This document shows, piece by piece, positions 42,112 through 48,502 of a stretch of 64,000 nt of DNA. Where the stretch lies: NCBI GenBank assembly GCA_019752335.1, contig JAIEMJ010000036.1, positions 213,233 to 277,232 of the forward strand, given 5' to 3'. The DNA is from Bryobacteraceae bacterium. Its GTDB lineage: Bacteria > Acidobacteriota > Terriglobia > Bryobacterales > Bryobacteraceae. The notes beneath the pieces were generated by a model. That model was not told where the DNA came from, made no database searches, and saw only the letters and a program-made list of their open reading frames with translations. The number at the start of each line of letters is the position of its first letter. The stretch's first letter is position 1. A program made the position numbers and the translations under genes.

Positions 42112-44184
42112 TTGGCCAATTTCACCGTTACTGACCTCTTCCGCATCCTGTCGGCGTTTTTCCTCCTGACGCCCATCCTCCTCTTTCCCGGCTACGTCGG
42201 CGGCTCGGTCTCAAACGGCCTCGGCTTTCGTGATCGCAGCCTGGCTCACCGGTTGCTCATCGCCCTGCCCCTCTCCTTCGCTACGGCCCCGCTGGGGATC
42301 TATCTGTCGGGGCGCGCGGCCGGCTTGGCCGGCACGTGGGCCTTCCTGGCGCTGGCCACCGCTCTCTTCCTGTTCATCTTCTACCGGGACTGGCACCGTG
42401 AATCCCGGCCGCTTCGCGTTTCCCGTCCGGCCTGCCTCGTCGCGGCGGCTTGGATCGCCGTCGCGCTGGCCGTTTTGGTAGACTTCCAATACGACGGCCG
42501 GCTGTACATCTCCACGCCCAGTTGGGACTACACCGTCCGCAACGGCATTATTTCTTCCATCACCCGCACCGGCGTCACACCCGAGAGTCCCTTCTTTTCC
42601 CCAGGCCACGCGGTACCCCTTCGCTATCACCATCTTTTCCTGATCATTTGCAGCCTGGTCGAATCCCTCACGCACGGCTGGCTCGCCCCCGGCCACGCCC
42701 TCGCCGCGGCGACGCTTTGGTGTGGCTTGGCCCTCTTCTGCTCGGTCTGGCTCTATCTCTTCCACTTTCGCGCCACCCCTTCACTCCCCTCGGTCCGCTC
42801 CCTCTGGACCGGCATTCTGCTGGTTCCCGTGATGGGCCTCGATCTGTTTCCCAACGCGCTCCTGTTTTACTTCAATTTCATCAACTTCACGGTCGACAAG
42901 TGGAACGAGGATCTGGTGGGCTGGTTCGATTCCTTACTTTGGGCGCCCCACTATGTCGCGGCCACCGTGGCCTGCCTCATGGGTTTTCTCCTGCTGTGGA
43001 CGGCCGCCAAATCAGGCGCCGTTCCGCTCTCCGCCTGCGCCGTCGCGGGCACCGCCTTCGCCTGTGCCACCGGCATGGGCATTTACGTGGTCCTGGTCTT
43101 CGCCGCGGCGCTGGCTGTCTACTTGGCCATCTCGCAGTGGAAGGGCTGGAAAAACGACGTCCGCGCGGTCCTGCTGGCCGGTGCGGTGGCCGCCGCTCTC
43201 GCCCTTCCTTACCTCGCCAGCCTGGCCGCCGCCAACCAGGGCTACACCGGGCCTCCGTTCATCTTTCCCGCAGTGCGCTCGTTTAAGCTTGCCGAATTCT
43301 TCCTCGAGGCCCTCGGTCAGCCGCCACCCGTCTTCAACGTGGTCAATCTCGCCCTGCTTCCCTTGCATTACGCACTCGAACTGGGACTCCTGTTTATCTG
43401 CGGAGTGATCCAGGCTCGCCGTTATGCCCGGCGGAATCGCCAGATGGGACGCAAGGAATGGGCGATGGCCGTGCTGATCGGCGTCCCGGTCGTCTTTTGC
43501 TCGTTTTTCCGGTCCGGCGTCATCGCCAACAATGACCTCGGTTGGCGTGGCTTCCTCATTCCGCAATTCCTGCTGCTCTTGCTCGCCGTCGGCCCGTTGC
43601 GTGCCTGCCTCCGGCGCCGTCCGCCTCAGGCCGGTTTGCGAAAGCTGCGCCCTTACGCCCTGGCCTGTTTTTGGGTCGGCCTGGCCGGGACTCTCCTTGC
43701 CGCCGTCATTGACCGGGGGTACATGGCGGGCGTCGACCATGGCCTCGTCCGCACCCGCAACTGGGTCGTGCGTGATCAACGCATGTCCGAGCGCCTGCTC
43801 GCCCTCCGCCAGACCTACGAATGGATCGACCAAACCACGCCCAAGTCCGCGTTCATTCAGCCCAGCCCCGCCTTCCTCGACTTCGGCTACGGCCTCTATG
43901 CCCGCCGCCCCACGCTCGCCTCTGACGAACACTGTGGCACCGCCTTCGGTGGTTCGCCCGCCGCCTGCGCCGCGCTCCTGCAGGTTCTCCTCCCCGTTTT
44001 CGCGGGCACCGGAGGCAGCGCCGATTCACTGTGCCGCCAGTTCCCCCTGCGGGTCGTGATCGTCAAAGATACCGATGCCGTCTGGCAGAATCCGCAAAGC
44101 TGGGTCTGGAAATCGAAGCCCGCTTATGCCAACGCCTTCTCGCGAGTTTTTGCCTGCCCCGTTCGCAGAGATCGCCAAAACTAA
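42112..44184 (+). CDS. Large polytopic membrane protein, possibly GT-C-like
   Basis: 690 residues with about 11 to 12 membrane helices and a C-terminal soluble part (from about 560: LLALRQTYEWIDQTTPKSAF and YARRPTLASDEHCG). The WDYTVRNGIISSI and PLRYHHLFLIICSLVESL loops resemble the periplasmic loops of GT-C and related lipid-sugar-using enzymes, but no defining motif was recognised. Location directly after the polyprenyl-phosphate GT2 suggests a partner that uses or moves the lipid-linked sugar. TTG start with AAAGG upstream; no ATG near. Convergent with the minus-strand pair. Confidence 0.7.
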   Translation: MANFTVTDLFRILSAFFLLTPILLFPGYVGGSVSNGLGFRDRSLAHRLLIALPLSFATAPLGIYLSGRAAGLAGTWAFLALATALFLFIFYRDWHRESRPLRVSRPACLVAAAWIAVALAVLVDFQYDGRLYISTPSWDYTVRNGIISSITRTGVTPESPFFSPGHAVPLRYHHLFLIICSLVESLTHGWLAPGHALAAATLWCGLALFCSVWLYLFHFRATPSLPSVRSLWTGILLVPVMGLDLFPNALLFYFNFINFTVDKWNEDLVGWFDSLLWAPHYVAATVACLMGFLLLWTAAKSGAVPLSACAVAGTAFACATGMGIYVVLVFAAALAVYLAISQWKGWKNDVRAVLLAGAVAAALALPYLASLAAANQGYTGPPFIFPAVRSFKLAEFFLEALGQPPPVFNVVNLALLPLHYALELGLLFICGVIQARRYARRNRQMGRKEWAMAVLIGVPVVFCSFFRSGVIANNDLGWRGFLIPQFLLLLLAVGPLRACLRRRPPQAGLRKLRPYALACFWVGLAGTLLAAVIDRGYMAGVDHGLVRTRNWVVRDQRMSERLLALRQTYEWIDQTTPKSAFIQPSPAFLDFGYGLYARRPTLASDEHCGTAFGGSPAACAALLQVLLPVFAGTGGSADSLCRQFPLRVVIVKDTDAVWQNPQSWVWKSKPAYANAFSRVFACPVRRDRQN

Positions 44185-44197
44185 AGCTTGCGCATCG

Positions 44198-44389
44198 TTA
44201 GAGCGCGGAACCACCATTCGGCAGGCGCACGCGAAGGAAATTCGTTCGTTGGTTCATCGGTAGCGCGAGCCGGGCGCGGATCATGTTGATCAGTTCCTGC
44301 TCGTAGTAGGAACGCATCAATTCGAGCTCCCGTTCACGCTTCGCCGGGGGCCGGATTGGCTTGCTCTTTGAGGGTTTGCTCAAGGACAT
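44198..44389 (-). CDS. Small basic protein overlapping the nucleotidyltransferase gene
   Basis: About 63 residues from ATG 44389 (an ATG at 44407 would add 6). The sequence is basic and helical: SKPIRPPAKRERELELMRSY, INMIRARLALPMNQRTNFLR. Its 5' part overlaps the end of the upstream nucleotidyltransferase by about 56 bp in another frame. Such short partners following a nucleotidyltransferase can be antitoxin or toxin halves. No family recognised and no ribosome site seen. Confidence 0.5.
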   Translation of the reverse strand: MSLSKPSKSKPIRPPAKRERELELMRSYYEQELINMIRARLALPMNQRTNFLRVRLPNGGSAL

Positions 44390-44816
44390 GGAGAAAGGCG
44401 CGATCATTCGGACGATTCGCTTCTTTCTTACTCTTAATGATATCAGCCAGCGAACCGACCAGCAGCGTCCGTTCTCCGATCTCCACCTGGGTACACCGGC
44501 TTCGCAGGCTGATGAAAGATTTCGCGCCGTGAATGTTCGCGGTGAGGTCGACCTGCATTTCGGGACGTTGCCGCGAGATGCGGTAGACGGTGGACAGGCC
44601 GGGAAATGGCTGCGAAAGGCTTGCGTGCAGCAAAATCGCCACTCGCCGAATCTTGGCCTCCACGCCGGCCTGTGAGCCTCGATAGAAGAAATCGAAATCG
44701 ACGGTCGTCACGGGCGCACCATGAAGGGCGGCCCCGGCGTTGCCGATGAGAATCGCCTCCAGCTTAGCATCCGCCAGCGCGTCGGCAATCTCGACCAGGT
44801 AAGGCGCTGCGTCCAT
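44334..44816 (-). CDS. Nucleotidyltransferase-like protein
   Basis: 160 residues from ATG 44816 (upstream GATACT box 8 nt before); an upstream in-frame ATG at 44882 adds an unconvincing Arg-rich lead. LVEIADALADAKLEAILIGN, AALHGAPVTTVDFDFFYRG is the polymerase-beta-type nucleotidyltransferase pattern (G-x-A-x-H-G and DxDF metal aspartates), as in AbiEii/MenT-like and DUF6036-like proteins. The C-terminus VGSLADIIKSKKEANRPNDR matches the common ending of such proteins. Paired with a short basic ORF overlapping its 3' end. Confidence 0.72.
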   Translation of the reverse strand: MDAAPYLVEIADALADAKLEAILIGNAGAALHGAPVTTVDFDFFYRGSQAGVEAKIRRVAILLHASLSQPFPGLSTVYRISRQRPEMQVDLTANIHGAKSFISLRSRCTQVEIGERTLLVGSLADIIKSKKEANRPNDRAFLHVLEQTLKEQANPAPGEA

Positions 44817-45020
44817 ATTGCGCCAGTATCTCTCGAATCGCGCCTCACGTGGCGGCGCCGCCGCAGTGTAGCGGCACTTCAACGCGCATCACAGCGATTT
44901 CTCCCCACCCTTTCAATCAGTTAGACCAAAACACTTCGCCTCGCTTGCTATCCTCGAGTTGGAGGCTTTTTGCCCAGATCATCGACGGCTCTCCATGAAT
45001 GCCTCAAGGCAACGGGAAAG

Positions 45021-45055
45021 CGCAATAAAATCAACAGCTTTTCGGTTCGTTCCGT
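45021..45055 (+). repeat. 35-bp direct repeat, left of the Uma2 gene
   Basis: 30 of 35 bases equal 45731-45765, including an identical 20-bp core CTTTTCGGTTCGTTCCGT with flanks. It contains CAATAAAAT, a TAAAAT -10-like word. The two copies are exactly 710 bp apart in the same orientation and bracket the Uma2 gene. Confidence 0.75.
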
Positions 45056-45088
45056 ACGCCCAAAGCGGGTTAAGACTGCTCTTGTCAT

Positions 45089-45676
45089 ATGATGATAGAG
45101 GCTATGGGCGATGCGGCTATACCCAAGATTAGCGTCGAACAGTATTTGGCCATCGATCGCGTTGCCGAACTGAAGAGCGAGTATCACGACGGCGAGATGT
45201 TCCCCATGGCTGCCGGGAGCATGGAACACGCCTCCATCGGGCCCAGGTTTTGTTCAGAGGTGCTCGCCAAGTTGCCTGCAGGTTGCCGATTGTTTCAAGC
45301 TCCTTTGCGCGTTCGCGTCTCGCCCTCGAAGTTCCTCTACCCGGACTTGCTGGTAATCTGCGGCAAGCCCGCGCTCACCGACGAACACCACGACACCGTC
45401 ACCAATCCCAAAGTGATCGTCGAGATTCTCTCGCCCTCCACGGCGGACTACGACGCCGGCGGCAAGTTCCGTCTCTACCGCGAATTGCCTTCGTTCGAAG
45501 AGTATCTGCTGATTTCGCCGGACACCCCAATGGTGGAGATCTTCGAGAAAACGGCCAATGGCACCTGGAATCTACGCACCGTCCGCGGACCCGGCGCCGT
45601 CGTGGGCATCAACACCCTGGGGATTGAATTCCCGCTGGCTTCGCTCTACGCCGATCTGGAGGACGCGCCCAACTAA
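45089..45676 (+). CDS. Uma2-family (DUF820) endonuclease-fold protein
   Basis: 195 residues. Uma2 core of the PD-(D/E)xK fold: SVEQYLAIDRVAELKSEYHD with the first Glu, FLYPDLLVICGKP (the catalytic PD), PKVIVEILSPSTADYDAGGK (ExL...K), FRLYRELPSFEEYLLI. These genes are numerous in cyanobacteria and acidobacteria and spread horizontally; their role is unknown. Start may be ATG 45089, 45092 or 45104. Bracketed by 35-bp direct repeats, so it may have arrived or duplicated as a unit. Confidence 0.85.
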   Translation: MMIEAMGDAAIPKISVEQYLAIDRVAELKSEYHDGEMFPMAAGSMEHASIGPRFCSEVLAKLPAGCRLFQAPLRVRVSPSKFLYPDLLVICGKPALTDEHHDTVTNPKVIVEILSPSTADYDAGGKFRLYRELPSFEEYLLISPDTPMVEIFEKTANGTWNLRTVRGPGAVVGINTLGIEFPLASLYADLEDAPN

Positions 45677-45730
45677 CGCGTTCCGAACGTTCCTCGGCAT
45701 AGCTCGTCTCCGGGCCACGAACCCCGAAAA

Positions 45731-45765
45731 CACAATAGAATCAAGCACTTTTCGGTTCGTTCCGT
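45731..45765 (+). repeat. 35-bp direct repeat, right of the Uma2 gene
   Basis: Second copy of the repeat at 45021-45055 (30 of 35 identical, same orientation). It contains CAATAGAAT, a TAGAAT -10-like word, and ends about 30 bp before the TTGACA of the ArsR-type gene promoter. Confidence 0.75.
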
Positions 45766-45795
45766 CGTGCGCTCGGGCCGACATTGCGTAAGTTC

Positions 45796-45824
45796 TTGAC
45801 AAATGTTTTGTTCGGTGATTCAAT
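45796..45824 (+). promoter_or_regulatory. Promoter of the ArsR-type regulator operon
   Basis: TTGACA at 45796-45801, 17-nt spacer, TTCAAT at 45819-45824, 8 nt before the ATG at 45833. This rules out the earlier ATG at 45803, which lies inside the promoter, and suggests a leaderless mRNA. Confidence 0.65.
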
Positions 45825-45832
45825 GGGTGGCC

Positions 45833-46438
45833 ATGGGTGCCGCCCTCGAAGTGATCCAATCTGCCGCCGCCGCCGAGGCGCTGCTGCCCCCGCAACGGCA
45901 ACGCTTGCTCCAGCACTTGCACGAACCGGATTCCGCCGCCGGCCTGGCCCGACGGCTCTCCCTGCCTCGGCAGCAGGTGAATTACCACCTGCGGGAACTG
46001 GAGAAACACGGCCTCGTCGAACTCGTCGAGGAGCGGCGCAAGGGCAATTGCATGGAGCGCGTCGTGCGCGCTTCGGCCCGCTCCTATGTCATCTCACCGC
46101 TCGTACTCGGCGATGCCGAGGCGCCCACCGTCCGCGACCAGTTTTCCAGCACCTACCTCATCGCCGCCGCCGCGCGGACCCTGCGCGACACCGCCGTGCT
46201 GCGCCAACGGGCCGATGCCGCTGGCCAGCGCCTCGCGACTCTTACCGTGGAAACCGATGTCCGCTTTGCCAGCGCCGCGGACCGCGCCGCCTTCACCGAG
46301 GAACTCACCAGCACCTTGGCGCGGCTCACCCAGCACTATCATCAGGCCACTGCGCCCGGGGGACGCTCGTTTCGTTTCCTGCTCGCCGCCTATCCCACCC
46401 CGGCTAAAAAGGAGAAAGACAATGAGCCGCGCTCATGA
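45833..46438 (+). CDS. ArsR-type winged-helix transcriptional regulator
   Basis: 201 residues. N-terminal winged helix (LLPPQRQRLLQHLHEPDSAA, GLARRLSLPRQQVNYHLREL, EKHGLVELVEERRKGN) then a C-terminal domain of about 110 residues, as in the ArsR-like regulators that accompany SRPBCC/AHSA1 genes. No metal-binding cysteines are seen. It overlaps the AHSA1-domain gene by 17 bp, and AAGGAG inside its 3' end serves that gene. Probably autoregulates the three-gene operon. Confidence 0.83.
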   Translation: MGAALEVIQSAAAAEALLPPQRQRLLQHLHEPDSAAGLARRLSLPRQQVNYHLRELEKHGLVELVEERRKGNCMERVVRASARSYVISPLVLGDAEAPTVRDQFSSTYLIAAAARTLRDTAVLRQRADAAGQRLATLTVETDVRFASAADRAAFTEELTSTLARLTQHYHQATAPGGRSFRFLLAAYPTPAKKEKDNEPRS

Positions 46439-47153
46439 AACCACCATCACCATTGACGCGCCCATCGAAGACGTATGGCGTGCGCTTACCGAAGCCCGCG
46501 AGATCGAGCGCTGGTTCGCCCCCGAAGCGAGCGTGAATCCAGGCCCCGGCGGCAGCATCACCGTCAGTTGGGGGCCCGGCATGTCCGGCACGCAGACGAT
46601 TGAAGTCTGGGAGCCGAACCGGCAGTTGCGGCTAATTGACGACCGTACGCAAGGCCCCAGTCCCGCCCGTCTGGTCGTTGACTATTTCCTCGAAGCCGTC
46701 GACGGCAAGACCGTCTTGCGGCTCGTCCATGCAGGCTTCGGACCCGGTCCCGACTGGGACGGCGAGTACGAGGGTACCCGGATTGGCTGGCCAGGCTTCT
46801 TCCGCACCCTGCGCCACGGTCTCGAACGCCATCCCGGCAAGCCGGCCCGCAACGTCAATTTCTTCCATGCCGCGCCGGTGGGCGATTCGGACACCCTGTG
46901 GGACCAACTCTTCTCGTCGATACCTTGGCAAGGTCCCGAACTCTTCCGGAACGAAACGCCACGTTGCTACCAAGGCGTGGTGACGGCGCTCGATGATGCC
47001 TTGCTGAACGTGGCCCTTACCAGCAAGGACACCGGCAATTTCATCTACCTCAACCTCGTGCTCTATGGCCTGCCGGCTGAGCAAGTGGAAGCCATCGAAA
47101 GCCAATGGAAAGCAGCCATGGCCGCACTGCCCGCGGTGGAGGCGAAGCCATGA
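46422..47153 (+). CDS. SRPBCC/AHSA1-domain protein
   Basis: 243 residues from ATG 46422, preceded by AAAAAGGAG 8 nt upstream; the longer frame from 46086 lies in the regulator gene. The START-like fold begins TTITIDAPIEDVWRALTEAR and EIERWFAPEASVNPGPGGSI, and continues with GTQTIEVWEPNRQLRLIDD and TVLRLVHAGFGPG, typical of AHSA1 lipid- or hydrophobic-ligand-binding proteins. It is about 90 residues longer than the usual single domain; the C-terminal half may be a second related domain. ATGA overlap with the next gene. Confidence 0.83.
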   Translation: MSRAHETTITIDAPIEDVWRALTEAREIERWFAPEASVNPGPGGSITVSWGPGMSGTQTIEVWEPNRQLRLIDDRTQGPSPARLVVDYFLEAVDGKTVLRLVHAGFGPGPDWDGEYEGTRIGWPGFFRTLRHGLERHPGKPARNVNFFHAAPVGDSDTLWDQLFSSIPWQGPELFRNETPRCYQGVVTALDDALLNVALTSKDTGNFIYLNLVLYGLPAEQVEAIESQWKAAMAALPAVEAKP

Positions 47154-47662
47154 AGCTCTGGCGCTGGTTAGCCTATGCGTTGGGCGGACTATTGGCTTTC
47201 GTCGGCCTGATCTACGCCTGGGGCGCGCTGCTCCCGCTCTCCAACAGCGCCACCCGGTCCATTGAGATCGCCCGTCCACCGGCCGAAGTGTGGGCCGTCA
47301 TGCTGGACCCCGCCCGCGCCCCGAAGTGGCAGCCCATGGTGAAGGAACTCAAGATACTCTCCCCGGTCCTCCATGAGATCGTTTATACCGATGGCATGGT
47401 GGCCAGGGTTGAGACCACCAAAAGCGACGCGCCAAGGCTTCTCGAAGAACGCACCCTGCCGGACCCGTCCTTGCCCTTCCGGGCGCACTGGGACGTGCGG
47501 CTGGAGCCAACTAGCGCCGGCACCCGCGTCACCTCCACCTCGACCGGCGAGATCGACTCGCCACTGATCCGCTGGGCGCAGCGCTATGTCTTTCCGCTCG
47601 ACAAGACGCTCGGCGAAATGCTCGACGGGCTGAAACGCGAATGCGAGCGCGGCAACTCTTGA
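47150..47662 (+). CDS. SRPBCC-fold protein with N-terminal membrane helix
   Basis: 170 residues: a membrane anchor or leader (WLAYALGGLLAFVGLIYAWG) then a SRPBCC/polyketide-cyclase-like domain (TRSIEIARPPAEVWAVMLDP, then AHWDVRLEPTSAGTRVTSTS). Function unknown. Third gene of the ArsR/SRPBCC operon, overlapping the previous by 4 bp. Its end overlaps the start of a decayed PadR promoter copy by a few bases. Confidence 0.78.
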   Translation: MKLWRWLAYALGGLLAFVGLIYAWGALLPLSNSATRSIEIARPPAEVWAVMLDPARAPKWQPMVKELKILSPVLHEIVYTDGMVARVETTKSDAPRLLEERTLPDPSLPFRAHWDVRLEPTSAGTRVTSTSTGEIDSPLIRWAQRYVFPLDKTLGEMLDGLKRECERGNS

Positions 47663-47760
47663 CAGCTGAGCAGTACGTAGTCAGACATGGGAGCGTAAAT
47701 TCGGCGCCGGCTTCGATGACGAGATCCGCTTCCATCTCGAGCATCGCGCCGGAGCTTTAG
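47658..47760 (+). pseudogene. Decayed second copy of the PadR promoter and ADOP N-terminus
   Basis: TTGACAGCT (47659-47667), GAGCAGTACGTAG and TCAGACATGGGAGCGT (47681-47696) match the intact PadR promoter/operator at 48119-48167, minus about 11 bp that carry the left operator half. Directly after it, AAATTCGG begins a frame reading KFGAGFDDEIRFHLEHRAGA, equal to DFDAGLDDEIRFHLEERADA of the ADOP permease. The PadR coding region is missing entirely. This is a deletion remnant of a PadR-ADOP cassette about 460 bp upstream of the intact one. Confidence 0.75.
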
Positions 47761-47764
47761 GATC

Positions 47765-47968
47765 ATGCCGCCGGTACTGGTGCCTGAATTCCGCGAGCCG
47801 CTCTTGCTGCCCGCTGGGGAACGGATTCAGTTTATGGCCATCTATCTCTTGCATGAGGATGAACTGGAGTTGAAGTTGTCGGGCGATCTGGATCAATTGT
47901 TCGAGCGTTTTGGGGAGACGGAGGTGAGCGAGCGATTCAACCTATCGCGGCCCTCTGCCATCGCCTGA
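47765..47968 (+). CDS. Small ORF of uncertain status
   Basis: 67 residues (FMAIYLLHEDELELKLSGDL, then DQLFERFGETEVSERFNL), acidic and helical with protein-like composition, but no recognised family, ribosome site or promoter. It lies in decayed DNA between the PadR-ADOP relic and the intact cassette and may be a fragment. Confidence 0.3.
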   Translation: MPPVLVPEFREPLLLPAGERIQFMAIYLLHEDELELKLSGDLDQLFERFGETEVSERFNLSRPSAIA

Positions 47969-48057
47969 AAGGCGATGGGACGTTCCCAACGAATTTCTCA
48001 TTTTTTATGAATGAGTTAGCCTAAAGCGCTCACCTGCCGCCTGCTATCCTCGAATCG

Positions 48058-48150
48058 ATGGCGATGGGCCCTTCTCCTGGGGCTCGATTAACCTCACATT
48101 TGGTTTCGCACCGTCCTCTTGACAGCTTCCCTTGTCTGAGCTATACCTAG
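48058..48150 (+). other. Possible leaderless 30-codon ORF ahead of padR
   Basis: TGCTATCCT (48042-48050, an extended -10) is followed 7 nt later by ATG 48058, opening MAMGPSPGARLTSHLVSHRP and ending at TAG 48148-48150 inside the PadR operator. The spacing equals that of other leaderless genes in this window, but the peptide itself is unremarkable and may not be made. Confidence 0.3.
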
Positions 48151-48164
48151 TTCAGACAAGGGAA
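48119..48164 (+). promoter_or_regulatory. PadR promoter with perfect operator palindrome
   Basis: TTGACA (48119-48124), 17-nt spacer, TATACC (48142-48147). A perfect 13-bp inverted repeat, TTCCCTTGTCTGA at 48127-48139 and TCAGACAAGGGAA at 48152-48164, places one half between -35 and -10 and the other over the transcript start. The right half also supplies the AAGGGAA ribosome site for ATG 48171. A bound dimer would block both polymerase and, on RNA, the stem could hide the ribosome site. Confidence 0.8.
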
Positions 48165-48170
48165 CGTCGC

Positions 48171-48497
48171 ATGCCCAACCCCGAACTCCTACCTGGAACG
48201 CTTTACCTCCTTGTGTTGCGCACCTTAGCCTTGGGTCCGCTGCATGGGTACGCGATTGCCCGGCGCATCAAGGAGTGTTCGGGTGACTTTCTGCTCGTGG
48301 AAGAGGGGTCCTTGTATCCGGCCCTCAACCGCATGCTGGTGAAGGGCTGGCTGACGTCGGAATGGGGAGTGTCGGAATCCAATCGAAAGGCACGTTTCTA
48401 CCAACTCACCGAGGCGGGGCGCGCGCGGCTGGCGCAAGAGGACCACGACTTCCGTCGCATGGTGCGCGCAATCGAACTGGTGTTGGACAACGCATAA
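48171..48497 (+). CDS. PadR-family transcriptional repressor
   Basis: 108 residues from ATG 48171, with AAGGGAA upstream; the frame from 48132 runs through the operator and is rejected. PELLPGTLYLLVLRTLALGP, LHGYAIARRIKE, VEEGSLYPALNRMLVKGWLT, KARFYQLTEAGRARL form the PadR winged helix with a short C-terminal dimer helix. In Acidobacteria such genes precede ADOP permeases, as here (5-bp gap). It most likely binds the palindrome over its own promoter. Confidence 0.92.
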   Translation: MPNPELLPGTLYLLVLRTLALGPLHGYAIARRIKECSGDFLLVEEGSLYPALNRMLVKGWLTSEWGVSESNRKARFYQLTEAGRARLAQEDHDFRRMVRAIELVLDNA

Positions 48498-48502
48498 ACC
48501 AC

